Source of the DNA: Pseudomaricurvus sp965662505
GTDB taxonomy: Bacteria; Pseudomonadota; Gammaproteobacteria; Pseudomonadales; Cellvibrionaceae
DNA: 64,000 bases
Reading direction: 5' to 3'
Assembly (NCBI RefSeq): GCF_965662505.1
Contig: NZ_CBFIHX010000001.1
Location: forward strand, 1-64,000
Position 1 is the first letter of the stretch; the number at the start of each line of letters is the position of its first letter. The position numbers and the translations under genes were made by a program. A model generated the notes under the pieces. That model saw only the letters and a program-made list of their open reading frames with translations, searched no databases and was not told the origin of the DNA. Positions 35,180-43,293 of the stretch are shown here, one piece after another.

Positions 35180-36157
35180 CTATCTAATGTATTCGCTTTC
35201 CTGAACCCGCACGATCGGATCATCGACGATTTCAGAAGCAGAGCCCGAAGGCTCGGCAAAGTAGGCTTTCTGAGCTTCAATACGCTTGCGCATCAGAGGA
35301 GCCAGTAATTTGTTCAACAACATGTTCAGTGGCACGACCGTTAGGATTAATACCACCAGAAAAACGGCGTAAACCACCAACAGGCATTGGCGGGATAACG
35401 CCCCGGCAGGTCCCAGGGCCCGAAACAATCGTCCCCACAACCTAAACGCACGGCGACCGGTTTTTTCACTGGCAATCAACGACTCTTCGACCTGCACCGC
35501 ACCCAGGTTTTTTAATAAGTCCTGATCCAACGTCCGGCCTTCACGGAACCATTGAAGAATGCGAGCTCCAAAACGGTCACAGCGTTTCACCTTCTCTGGC
35601 GCAACACCGGCTTTCGGAATCAAGCCGCCCAGATGCGGTCCTTTTTTACCGGTCAGCACCCACACCGGCGTAGCTAAAAAACTGCCAACACTACCGGCCT
35701 CATCGACCAGCGCTACATTACCGACTAAACGACCGCCCAAACCAGCGATCATTTTTTTCATTTCTTCCTGAGCCAATAGCCACATGTTGCGACAGGCAAT
35801 CAAAGTCACTACCGGCTTGTCCTTCAACAGTTTTTTGGCTGTTCGGCTCTGCATAAAAGCCGTCATCGGTAAAGATGGTGACAAAAACCAGACCTGGTAG
35901 GCAATGATGATCAAATCGAACTCTTCGTTCGCGGACACCTTGAGCGGCAGGATGGGGGGTGGATCCAAATACACCGAGTCCGGGAAGGTATCCAGAAAAC
36001 GGAAGAATGGCCAGGGAAATGGGTAGGGTGTTTGCGGACAGACATTCTCGAATTCCACCGTCACATCTTTCGCATCCACCAACGGCTGGGTAAACTGCCT
36101 GGCGATGTCACTGAGTTGCCCACTTTGGGAATAGTGTACGACCAATACTTTGTTCAT
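35180..36157 (-). CDS. darA: dialkylresorcinol condensing enzyme/aromatase DarA
   Basis: The 325-aa protein starts with a flavodoxin-like loop (VLVVHYSQSGQLSDIARQF), then PYPFPWPFFRFLDTFPDSV, DLIIIAYQVWFLSPSLP and PVVTLIACRNMW. This pattern marks the DarA family of flexirubin and dialkylresorcinol clusters, where DarA aromatises the DarB product to a resorcinol. Near the C-terminus a hydrophobic stretch (LLVVYAVFLVVLILTVVPL, about 260-280) suggests membrane attachment, suiting a lipidic product. It is the first gene of the minus-strand half-operon and divergent from the dehydratase gene, whose ATG is only 32 nt away. Confidence 0.83.
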   Translation of the reverse strand: MNKVLVVHYSQSGQLSDIARQFTQPLVDAKDVTVEFENVCPQTPYPFPWPFFRFLDTFPDSVYLDPPPILPLKVSANEEFDLIIIAYQVWFLSPSLPMTAFMQSRTAKKLLKDKPVVTLIACRNMWLLAQEEMKKMIAGLGGRLVGNVALVDEAGSVGSFLATPVWVLTGKKGPHLGGLIPKAGVAPEKVKRCDRFGARILQWFREGRTLDQDLLKNLGAVQVEESLIASEKTGRRAFRLWGRLFRALGPAGALSRQCLLVVYAVFLVVLILTVVPLNMLLNKLLAPLMRKRIEAQKAYFAEPSGSASEIVDDPIVRVQESEYIR

Positions 36158-36189
36158 AATTAACGACTATTCCCTAGACGGTGGCCAGC

Positions 36190-36999
36190 ATGCAAAACCC
36201 ATTGATAATTCCAGACACGCACCCTGCGATACCCGGACACTTTCCCGGCATGCCGATGGTGCCTGCCGCGTTATTGCTGGATGAAGTTGCGCACCGGCTA
36301 TCACAGGAAACCGGCCTGGACATCAATACCGCAAAACACATTCGCTTGAGTGCCCCGCTGGAGCCCGGCCAACAACTTGACGTCCAGTATCAGCAAAAAA
36401 GTCCCGCTGAATACCGTTTTATCGGCACAGAAAAAGGCAGTCCGGTGGTCAAAGGGGTGCTGAATTATACTGTAACAGAACCGAAATACGTACCCCCGAC
36501 CACGTTCGACTCAGCGGCAATAGCGTCTGACAGCAAGGCTTCGCTGGAAATACCTGAAGAGCTTTCCGATGTCTATGAGAGGCTGCCTCACTCAGGCAGT
36601 ATGCGCCTGCTGCAACAGGTACTGACCTGGGAGCCACAGCGGATTGCCTGCCTCGCCACTCCACAACAACCTCACCCTCTCGGTCGCGATGGCTGGCTTT
36701 CCTGCTGGGCTGCGCTTGAATACGCCGCACAGGCACTCGCCTGTCATGGCATCCTGTCTCTGCGCCATGAAAACGGGAACGACGCAACCCGCGGATTTCG
36801 CAAGGCAATGATTATCGGAATCCGGGAAATGATCTGCTACCGGACGCAACCGGGAATTCGTCCACTACAGCCCTGTCAGGTGGAAGTCACCCTGCTGGCA
36901 CAACAACCACAGGCGGCCAGTTGTTCCTTTCTGTTGCGACAGGATGATCAAGTGCTCAGCAGCGGGCAATTTAACACTCTGTACGAAAGCGTCATTTAA
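36190..36999 (+). CDS. fused double-hotdog 3-hydroxyacyl-ACP dehydratase (FabZ/ApeI-like + ApeP-like)
   Basis: The 269-aa protein joins two hotdog domains. Domain 1 (about 1-105) has PAIPGHFPGMPMVPAALL with the dehydratase His17, like FabZ/ApeI. Domain 2 (about 125-269) has LPHSGSMRLLQQVLTW and ALEYAAQALACHG, like ApeP of aryl-polyene clusters. Aryl-polyene loci usually encode these as separate proteins, so this looks like a fusion. It would remove water from 3-hydroxyacyl-ACP to give enoyl chains, the unsaturated substrates DarB needs. ATG 36190 or GTG 36181 may start it; no good Shine-Dalgarno is visible. No ketoreductase is nearby, so FabG of the cell is implied. Confidence 0.75.
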   Translation: MQNPLIIPDTHPAIPGHFPGMPMVPAALLLDEVAHRLSQETGLDINTAKHIRLSAPLEPGQQLDVQYQQKSPAEYRFIGTEKGSPVVKGVLNYTVTEPKYVPPTTFDSAAIASDSKASLEIPEELSDVYERLPHSGSMRLLQQVLTWEPQRIACLATPQQPHPLGRDGWLSCWAALEYAAQALACHGILSLRHENGNDATRGFRKAMIIGIREMICYRTQPGIRPLQPCQVEVTLLAQQPQAASCSFLLRQDDQVLSSGQFNTLYESVI

Positions 37000-37095
37000 C
37001 ATCCCACACCAGGCCACAAGTTAAGACCGACGCATACCCACCGCTATCTAGCGGACCTCGAAACAAGGCAGACGGATCACCAGACAGCAGACACA

Positions 37096-37121
37096 AAAAA
37101 GGCCGCGTAAGCGGCCTTTTT
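37096..37121. terminator. bidirectional terminator between the dehydratase gene and pckA
   Basis: AAAAAGGCCGC-GTAA-GCGGCCTTTTT is a perfect stem with A/T runs on both sides, so it works for both convergent genes. It marks the border of the biosynthetic cluster. Confidence 0.95.
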
Positions 37122-37150
37122 CACATCAAGCTGTGGTGATCACTTTAGCA

Positions 37151-38710
37151 TTACGCTTTAGGACCCGCCGCTTCAACGTCACTGCTGACGTTAAACTTCT
37201 TGATGTTTTCAGCGAACAGACCTGCCAGCTTGGCAGCGGCATCGTCGTAAGCAGCCTGATCAGTCCAGGCATTGCGCGGGTTCAGGTAGCCGGCATCAAC
37301 GCCAGGAACCTCAACAGGAACCTGCAAGTTCATTACGCCCAGAGTCTCGGTGGCAACGCCTTCCAGAGAACCGTTTTGACACGCAGCAACCACCGCACGG
37401 GTCACAGGGATTGGGAAGCGTGAACCTGCACCGCCAGCACCACCGGAACCGCCAGTCCAACCGGTGTTCACCAGGTAGACGTTAGAACCGAAGTCTTCGA
37501 TGCGCTTCATCAGCAGCTCGGCGTATTCACGCGCAGGACGCGGCATGAAAGGCGCACCGAAACAGGTAGAGAAGGTTGGGTTGATACCGGCTTCGGCACC
37601 TACCTCAGTAGAACCAACACGAGCGGTGTAACCGGACAGGAAGTGGTAAGCCGCTGCTTCTTTGGACAGGATAGAAACAGGAGGCAGAACACCGGTTACA
37701 TCACAGGTCAGGAAGATAACGTTCTTTGGCTCACCGGCACGGTTTTCCAGAACGCGCATTTCAACGTGCTCCAGCGGGTAAGAACAACGGCCGTTCTCAC
37801 TCAGACTGGTGTCGCAGTAATCAGGCTCGCGCTTGTCGTTGTGAACCACGTTCTCAACGATGGCGCCGAATCTGATGGCATCCCAGATTACAGGCTCGTT
37901 CTTTTGAGACAGATCGATGGTTTTGGCGTAGCAGCCGCCTTCCATATTGAAGACCGCACCTTTCGCCCAACCGTGCTCGTCATCACCGATCAGGTAACGC
38001 TCAGGGTCAGCAGACAGGGTGGTTTTACCGGTACCGGACAGGCCGAAGAACAAGCAAGTATCGCCTTCCTTGCCAACGTTAGCCGAGCAGTGCATAGGCA
38101 TAACGTCTTTTTCAGGCAGCAGGAAGTTCTGTACGGAGAACATGGCTTTCTTCATTTCGCCCGCGTAGCGAGCGCCAGCCAGCAGTACTTTGCGCTGAGC
38201 GAAGTTCACGATCACAGCCACTTCGGAATTGGTGCCGTCGCGCTCTGGATCACACTGGAAGTTGGCTGCATGCAGGATGCTCCACTCTTCCTTGCCCTTC
38301 GGGTTGTAATTCTCGGTGCGGATGAACATGTTGCGACCGAACAGGTTGTTCCAGGCAGTCTCGGTAGAGACTTTAACTGGCAGGTAGTGCTCGGGATCTT
38401 CAGCCACGTGCAGGTGTGACACAAACGTATCAACCGTGGAAAGGTGTTCTTCAACACGGCTCCACAGAGCATCGAATTTGTCAGCAGCGAAAGGACGGTT
38501 TACAGAGCCCCAATCGATACTTTCAGAAGTAGAAGGCTCATCAACAGTGAAGCGATCAGCAGGTGAACGACCAGTACGCTCGCCGGTTTCGCAAACCAGA
38601 GCACCGGTGTGAGAAAGATAACCCTCACCACGCTTCAGAGCCTGCTCGACCAGTTCGGCAGTCGTAAGGTCGGTGTAAACGGTCGGAGCCGCATCATCAA
38701 TCTGTGTCAT
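37151..38710 (-). CDS. pckA: phosphoenolpyruvate carboxykinase (ATP)
   Basis: PckA converts oxaloacetate and ATP to phosphoenolpyruvate, CO2 and ADP, the first step of gluconeogenesis. The 519-aa protein (from this start) has the ATP P-loop FFGLSGTGKTTLSADP, IGDDEHGWAKGAVFNMEGGCYAK, FLTCDVTGVLPPVS and NTGWTGGSGGAG. ATG 38710 (MTQIDDAAPTVY) is preferred because AGGA lies 12 nt upstream and the 26 extra residues of the longer frame look non-native. CCGGA-N7-TCCGG (38818-38834) stands in the leader. Confidence 0.96.
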   Translation of the reverse strand: MTQIDDAAPTVYTDLTTAELVEQALKRGEGYLSHTGALVCETGERTGRSPADRFTVDEPSTSESIDWGSVNRPFAADKFDALWSRVEEHLSTVDTFVSHLHVAEDPEHYLPVKVSTETAWNNLFGRNMFIRTENYNPKGKEEWSILHAANFQCDPERDGTNSEVAVIVNFAQRKVLLAGARYAGEMKKAMFSVQNFLLPEKDVMPMHCSANVGKEGDTCLFFGLSGTGKTTLSADPERYLIGDDEHGWAKGAVFNMEGGCYAKTIDLSQKNEPVIWDAIRFGAIVENVVHNDKREPDYCDTSLSENGRCSYPLEHVEMRVLENRAGEPKNVIFLTCDVTGVLPPVSILSKEAAAYHFLSGYTARVGSTEVGAEAGINPTFSTCFGAPFMPRPAREYAELLMKRIEDFGSNVYLVNTGWTGGSGGAGGAGSRFPIPVTRAVVAACQNGSLEGVATETLGVMNLQVPVEVPGVDAGYLNPRNAWTDQAAYDDAAAKLAGLFAENIKKFNVSSDVEAAGPKA

Positions 38711-38911
38711 TTCTTTAATAGTCCTGTCAGCTTGTGGCCTGTTAATCCCTAACGTGCAGGCCTTAGCCGGGAGCCAAAACCATCGCACAGGGCAGTCATA
38801 GTCAGTATTTTCTTTCCCCGGATACGTTGTCCGGAGAATAGTTAGAATTTTGGGGGCGCCATTATGTCAGAAAACAATATGCGAATCGATCCCATTCTGC
38901 CGCTTTTTTAA

Positions 38912-39796
38912 TCAATGCAATGAATGCTGTTCACCGCCAAAGATTTCATCGAGGTCTTGCGCGCCAAACGCGTAGGTCTGGTTACAGAAATGACAGTCGA
39001 TGCTGATCAGATCCTGCTCTGCCAAGAGTGCTTCCACTTCGTTGCGGCCCAGTGATACCAAGGCATTAGCGGATCGCTCCCGGGAGCAGCTGCACTCAAA
39101 CCGCACCGCGGCGGGGTCAAACAACCGCACCTGCTCTTCGTGGAACAAACGGTAGAGCACTTCGGTGTGCTCCAAGGTCAGCAGCTCTTCATCTTTGAGA
39201 GTGCTGGCCAACTGGACCACGGTTTCCCATTGATCGCGATTGTCATCGGCGCTGGCCACCTGTTGCGGCAGGGCCTGCAGCATCAAACCCGTCGCGGCTT
39301 TATCGTCGCTGGCGAGCCAGAATCGAGTGGGCAACTGTTCGGATTGGTCAAAATAACCTTGCAGACAAGCACTGAGATCCGGGTGATCCAGCGGCACAAT
39401 GCCCTGATAACGACTGCCTTTGTCGGGATCGATGATGATCGCCAGCATGCCGGACCCCACCAGAGATTGCAGATTCTGACCTTCAAACGCCGAAAAGTCC
39501 GCCTCGGGATCGACTTCGGCGATGGCGCGACCCGCCTTGTGATGACTGCATTCAGCCATAATCAGTGGCAGCGGACCATCGCCCCGCGCCTGCAATGTCA
39601 GGATGCCGTCAAACTTCAAGGTACTGGATAACAGACTCACTGCGGCGACAAACTCGCCCAGTAGCGACTGTACCCGTGAAGGTAATTTCTGATTGTTTTC
39701 AAGGACTTGCTGATAGCTGTCGCAAAGAGTGACCACTTCACCGCGGATGTCGGTCTGGTCAAAGAGGAAGCGTTGCATTAAATCACAGCTGGGCAT
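38912..39796 (-). CDS. hslO: Hsp33 redox-regulated molecular chaperone
   Basis: Hsp33 is a cytoplasmic holdase switched on by oxidation. The protein (294 aa from this start) follows E. coli Hsp33: MPSCDLMQRFLFDQTDIRGE at the start, LLGEFVAAVSLLSSTLKFDG, RYQGIVPLDHPDLSACLQGY and SEQLPTRFWLA. All four zinc-binding Cys are kept in CSCSRERSANAL and CHFCNQTYAFG. Met6 of the longer frame is used because it aligns with the E. coli start and has GAG nearby. It lies upstream of pckA, as in enterobacteria. Confidence 0.95.
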   Translation of the reverse strand: MPSCDLMQRFLFDQTDIRGEVVTLCDSYQQVLENNQKLPSRVQSLLGEFVAAVSLLSSTLKFDGILTLQARGDGPLPLIMAECSHHKAGRAIAEVDPEADFSAFEGQNLQSLVGSGMLAIIIDPDKGSRYQGIVPLDHPDLSACLQGYFDQSEQLPTRFWLASDDKAATGLMLQALPQQVASADDNRDQWETVVQLASTLKDEELLTLEHTEVLYRLFHEEQVRLFDPAAVRFECSCSRERSANALVSLGRNEVEALLAEQDLISIDCHFCNQTYAFGAQDLDEIFGGEQHSLH

Positions 39797-39913
39797 GGTA
39801 TCTCGGGTCACTCGTCAATCGGGTCGCGATTTTATCACGGCTTGCGTCTTTTCAGATAGCCTGAGAGAACAGATAGTCCGAGCGAACTGTTAGCCTGACT
39901 GTGCAGACCGCCA

Positions 39914-40396
39914 TCACAGACAATGGCGTTTGATCTGCCCTTCCAGCGCTGCCACCCGCTGCTGCCGCTCTGTTTCGCTGATGTCGTAACTGCTGCCATC
40001 TTCACGGACGAAGTACACCGGGCCTTTCAATGCATCCAGATAGTTGCGCGCCTGTTCACACTGCTTTTGCTGTTTTTCTTCCCGATTGGCCTGACGCCCC
40101 GCCTCCTTCTGGCGCAGAGCTTTCTCCTCCGGAGTTTCGGGCTTGAACAGCCGCTCCAGCTTTTCCCGCTCCACGGCACTGTCGTCCATGTTGATATCAC
40201 TGACCGTATGCGAGATGTCTTTCGCCGCCTGCTGTTTCGGCTTTTTGTCACTGAAATGCAGCTTGCCGCTGGCGTCGCGCCACTGATAAATCTCGGCGCT
40301 CACCGAGCCACACAGCATCACCAGAAGCCCCAAGAGCGCTGCCCGCTTCCATACCGATCGACTGAATGCTGATCGACTGAATGCTAATGAATTCAC
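39914..40396 (-). CDS. DUF4124 domain-containing secreted protein
   Basis: The roughly 160-aa protein has a signal peptide (SVWKRAALLGLLVMLCGSVSA) followed by the DUF4124 motif EIYQWRDASGKLHFSDKKP, a charged helical middle (PETPEEKALRQKEAGRQANREE) and a C-terminal DGSSYDISETERQQRV segment. DUF4124 proteins are small periplasmic proteins of unknown function in Proteobacteria. The GTG at 40396 is chosen because GGAGG lies 7 nt upstream and it overlaps the upstream stop as GTGA, showing coupling to the protease gene. A 15-bp repeat encodes the AFSRS duplication before the signal core. Confidence 0.8.
   Translation of the reverse strand: MNSLAFSRSAFSRSVWKRAALLGLLVMLCGSVSAEIYQWRDASGKLHFSDKKPKQQAAKDISHTVSDINMDDSAVEREKLERLFKPETPEEKALRQKEAGRQANREEKQQKQCEQARNYLDALKGPVYFVREDGSSYDISETERQQRVAALEGQIKRHCL
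40356..40385 (-). repeat. 15-bp in-frame tandem duplication at the DUF4124 protein N-terminus
   Basis: GATCGACTGAATGCT occurs twice without mismatch and encodes AFSRS twice just before the signal peptide core. Confidence 0.9.
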
Positions 40397-41916
40397 GGCG
40401 CTGCCTCCTCTCCATCCTCCACTGCCACATGACAACCATTGGCTCGGGGAACGCGGTAACGCTGCAAAATTACCTGTTCGCTGGTCAGAGCCTGCTGACG
40501 ATTCAGTACCATCTGAAAGCCTCCCTCATCGCGGAAAACAGTATTGGCTTCTGTGCCATTCACTATCTGCTCACAGAAATCCTCAAAGTTGCGAATCGGC
40601 ACACCATTGACGGACTCCAGAATCCAGTTCTTCCAGTCGTGATACCCCAGGTTCACATCCGCCGCCAACACCTTCAACGCCACCACCAGCTCTTCTTTGT
40701 CCGCGCTGGAGCGGGTTTCGCGAGCGTTGAGAAACGCCACCGGCGCCTGCCGATGCCAGTCGGCGCCCCAGCGCTTGATCAGATTCATGTTCAGCGGCAC
40801 AAACACCACCCCGCCATACACCAGATATTCCGGCGTCTGCTCGAACGCCTGCTCACGCACCAGACTGAAGTTGCGATTGGCGCCGGCTATCAGCGTTACC
40901 TTGACCTCTTTGCCGTCACGCACCAGATGAATATCGACTTCATCCCCGCGGTGATACTGATCGATGGCGTACTTAAAGTTGGTGCGCAGGTTATTGCGGA
41001 ATTCGAGGCTGCTGTCGTCGGCAATGTCAAAGCCATCAATGGCCATAATCACATCATTGGGCAGGATTTTATCCGAGGACGAGGAGTCTTCGAACACGTG
41101 GGCGACCAAAATGCCGCCATCCCGATCCGCCACCCCGTAGGCCTGACGCATGGCGGGGCTCTCCAGATCCTGAGTGCGGAACCCGAGGTCCGGAAAGCCA
41201 TCGTGACGACCGTCTTTGGCGTCTTCCAGTACGTGTTTGATGACACTGGGGGGCACAAAATAGCCGAGATTCTCCGCCCGACCGCTGGTGTTGCTCTGCA
41301 TCACCACACCGACAATTTTGTTATCCACAATCACCGGACCGCCGCTATTGCCGGGATTGATGGCGGCATCGATCTGCCCTGCCAGGAAATAGCCACCGGC
41401 GTGGGCGTAGTACTGATGCTCAATGCGCGACAGCACACCGCGAGTGATGCTCAGCGTGGTACCGCCAAACGGATAGCCAAACACGGACACATCTTGCAAT
41501 GGCTCAGGCAGGGAGCCCACCGCCAGAGGCCGCAGACCGTCAAAGAAGCCCGGTTCCAGAACTTCCAGAATCGCCAGATCCGCCTCGTGCGAGATAAACG
41601 CCACTTGCGCCAGGTATTTGTGGGGATCGCCGTGCTTTTGCGCCTGAATGTAGGTGGCATCGGCCACCACATGGGCGTTGGTGAGAATCCGGTTGCCGCT
41701 GATTACCGAGCCGGAGCCGCTGCTCTGCTTGGCATTCAACAACCGCCAGGGCGTGAAATAGTCCGCCGGAGTCGAGGTAGTGTGAATTTTCACCACCGCG
41801 TCCTTCAGCCGCTCAACGCTGGTATTACCAGCAGCTTGCACGTTCAGACACAACAACCCAAACAACACCAGACTGAACAGATTGCGAAAACCGCTGTGTA
41901 GCGTCCCTGTACTCAA
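40393..41916 (-). CDS. periplasmic trypsin-like serine protease with PDZ domains (Deg-like)
   Basis: The roughly 507-aa protein has a signal peptide (FSLVLFGLLCLNVQA), then a trypsin-fold domain with GSGSVISGNRILTNAHVV (His), HEADLAILEV (Asp) and AAINPGNSGGPVIV (Ser). PDZ-like domains follow (GILVAHVFEDSSSSDKILPND), with a long C-terminal part. Length and the second degenerate PDZ resemble the plant Deg-like group more than DegP/DegS. It should cut or hold periplasmic proteins. TTG 41916 is preferred because GGAGGA lies 6 nt upstream and it leaves a normal signal peptide. It is inserted, with the DUF4124 gene, between hslR and hslO. Confidence 0.88.
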   Translation of the reverse strand: MSTGTLHSGFRNLFSLVLFGLLCLNVQAAGNTSVERLKDAVVKIHTTSTPADYFTPWRLLNAKQSSGSGSVISGNRILTNAHVVADATYIQAQKHGDPHKYLAQVAFISHEADLAILEVLEPGFFDGLRPLAVGSLPEPLQDVSVFGYPFGGTTLSITRGVLSRIEHQYYAHAGGYFLAGQIDAAINPGNSGGPVIVDNKIVGVVMQSNTSGRAENLGYFVPPSVIKHVLEDAKDGRHDGFPDLGFRTQDLESPAMRQAYGVADRDGGILVAHVFEDSSSSDKILPNDVIMAIDGFDIADDSSLEFRNNLRTNFKYAIDQYHRGDEVDIHLVRDGKEVKVTLIAGANRNFSLVREQAFEQTPEYLVYGGVVFVPLNMNLIKRWGADWHRQAPVAFLNARETRSSADKEELVVALKVLAADVNLGYHDWKNWILESVNGVPIRNFEDFCEQIVNGTEANTVFRDEGGFQMVLNRQQALTSEQVILQRYRVPRANGCHVAVEDGEEAAP

Positions 41917-41931
41917 AAGACTTCCTCCATT

Positions 41932-42000
41932 CACTGTCCCAAATCGCTCAACACACTGCCCCAAACCGCTTGATAAACCGTCCGAAACCGCTCGATAAAG
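41932..42000. repeat. three degenerate 22-25-bp tandem repeats in the hslR-protease spacer
   Basis: Units of the form CACTG(T/C)CCCAAA(T/C)CGCT run at 41932, 41954 and 41979. They fill nearly the whole spacer, from just before the protease Shine-Dalgarno to just after the hslR stop. Confidence 0.75.
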
Positions 42001-42007
42001 AGCCGGT

Positions 42008-42394
42008 TCAGGAATCATCCTGCTCCAGAAAACGATGAATCTGACGTCGCTGCTTCTTGGTGGGGCGCCGTTCAGGCCCTACACCCGCACCGCGAATCAA
42101 TTTGCGCTGAGCCGCTTCGGCCTCGCGCTTGGCAATACTGTCTTCGGTCTCCCTATAGAGCAGCGCCGCTTCCGGCGCGCCGCGGCGCTGATCCGACAGG
42201 GCAATAACCTCAACCACCTTTTCATCCCAGCCCTGACGAATGGTCAGCTTCACCCCCAGAGGAATCTCTTTACTGGGTTTCACTCGCTGACCGTCGCAGT
42301 GAATCTTGCCGCCGTCGATGGCCTGCTTGGCCAAGCTGCGGGTTTTAAAAAAGCGCGCCGCCCACAGCCATTTGTCTAATCGTACCTTATCCAT
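42008..42394 (-). CDS. hslR: ribosome-associated heat-shock protein Hsp15 (S4 domain)
   Basis: Hsp15 binds stalled 50S subunits carrying nascent chains and helps recycle them. The 128-aa protein has an S4 RNA-binding domain at residues 4-65 (VRLDKWLWAARFFKTRSLAKQ, IHCDGQRVKPSKEIPLG) and a basic tail (GPERRPTKKQRRQIHRF). It matches E. coli HslR in size. It sits between the HAD nucleotidase and protease genes, as part of the yrfG-hslR-hslO-pckA order. Confidence 0.95.
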   Translation of the reverse strand: MDKVRLDKWLWAARFFKTRSLAKQAIDGGKIHCDGQRVKPSKEIPLGVKLTIRQGWDEKVVEVIALSDQRRGAPEAALLYRETEDSIAKREAEAAQRKLIRGAGVGPERRPTKKQRRQIHRFLEQDDS

Positions 42395-42420
42395 TCACTG
42401 GCACCCTCGTTCATGCACTT

Positions 42421-42480
42421 TAGCTGTCTCTCTCAAACGCTAGCCATTTCCATCAAACGTTAGCCATCTCACTCAACGGG
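42421..42480. repeat. three tandem 20-bp repeats over the HAD gene stop
   Basis: Units TAGCTGTCTCTCTCAAACGC, TAGCCATTTCCATCAAACGT and TAGCCATCTCACTCAACGGG keep an exact 20-bp period. The HAD nucleotidase stop (42473-42475) lies in the third unit. On the minus strand the copies run away from the stop. Confidence 0.9.
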
Positions 42481-43126
42481 GCATCACCTCATCAAAATGG
42501 TGGATGGCAGGGTATTCGGTGATCTGGCGGTGCTCGCGCTGGCTGTCCGGCTGATGCAGACACAACAAATGACGGATACCGAATTCCCGCGCGGAATCAA
42601 GCACGCGCAGGGTGTCATCGACAAACAAAGTGCGCTCGGGATCAAAGGGTTCGCGCTCCTGCAGCGCCTGCCAGAATTCTTGCGCCTCTTTCGGCTGCTG
42701 GAATTCGTGGGAAGAGATCACCATATGCAGCCACTGGTCGATGGCGGTGATTTCCAGCTTGAGATCGAGACTCTGCGGGTGGGCATTGGTGATCAGAACC
42801 AGACGTTTGTTCTGTGCCTTCAAGGCCTGCAGAAACTCCACCACAAACGGGCGAATCTGAATCTTGTGCTGTACTTCTTCCTTCAATTTGCGGATATCCA
42901 GCCCCAGTGATTCCGACCAGAACTCCAGGCAGTACCACTTGAGCGTGCCTTCGTGCGCCTTGATGTGCGCCTCCAGCTTGGCCATGGCCTCCGACTCATC
43001 CACACCGTAGGTTTCGGCGTAGCGTTTGGGCAAATGGGTCAGCCAGAAGTAGTTATCAAAGTGCAGGTCCAGCAGGGTGCCGTCCATATCCAGCAGGACG
43101 GTATCGATCTCGTTCCAGTTAATCAT
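42473..43126 (-). CDS. yrfG: HAD-superfamily GMP/IMP nucleotidase (YrfG-like)
   Basis: The 217-aa HAD hydrolase has motif I LLDMDGTLLDLHFDNYFW, motif II VLITNAHPQS, Lys in FQQPKEAQEFW and motif IV FVDDTLRVLDSA. E. coli YrfG dephosphorylates purine nucleoside monophosphates and sits next to hslR, as here. The exact substrate is taken from the homologue. Confidence 0.88.
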   Translation of the reverse strand: MINWNEIDTVLLDMDGTLLDLHFDNYFWLTHLPKRYAETYGVDESEAMAKLEAHIKAHEGTLKWYCLEFWSESLGLDIRKLKEEVQHKIQIRPFVVEFLQALKAQNKRLVLITNAHPQSLDLKLEITAIDQWLHMVISSHEFQQPKEAQEFWQALQEREPFDPERTLFVDDTLRVLDSAREFGIRHLLCLHQPDSQREHRQITEYPAIHHFDEVMPR

Positions 43127-43293
43127 GGAAAACAGAAGCTCCGGTCTCGGTATATCAAATGGCTACTTCAAACAGCAGCCACGGGGACAGATTATGCCTG
43201 AAAGCGACAGAGAGCGCCTAAAAATGCGCCGAATTTCGTCTCTGCCCCAACGACAGATAAGAAGACAGGCTTGCAGATACAGAGGGCAAACGA

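Noticed and set aside
28012..36999. Complete aryl-polyene cluster
   Set aside because: Key genes such as ketoreductase, AMP-ligase, ammonia-lyase, glycosyltransferase and thioesterase are not in the window; only the ACP, KS pair and dehydratase are shared.
40381..41901. 506-codon plus-strand ORF
   Set aside because: It is the mirror of the Deg-like protease gene, which has a full catalytic triad, and has no recognisable domain.
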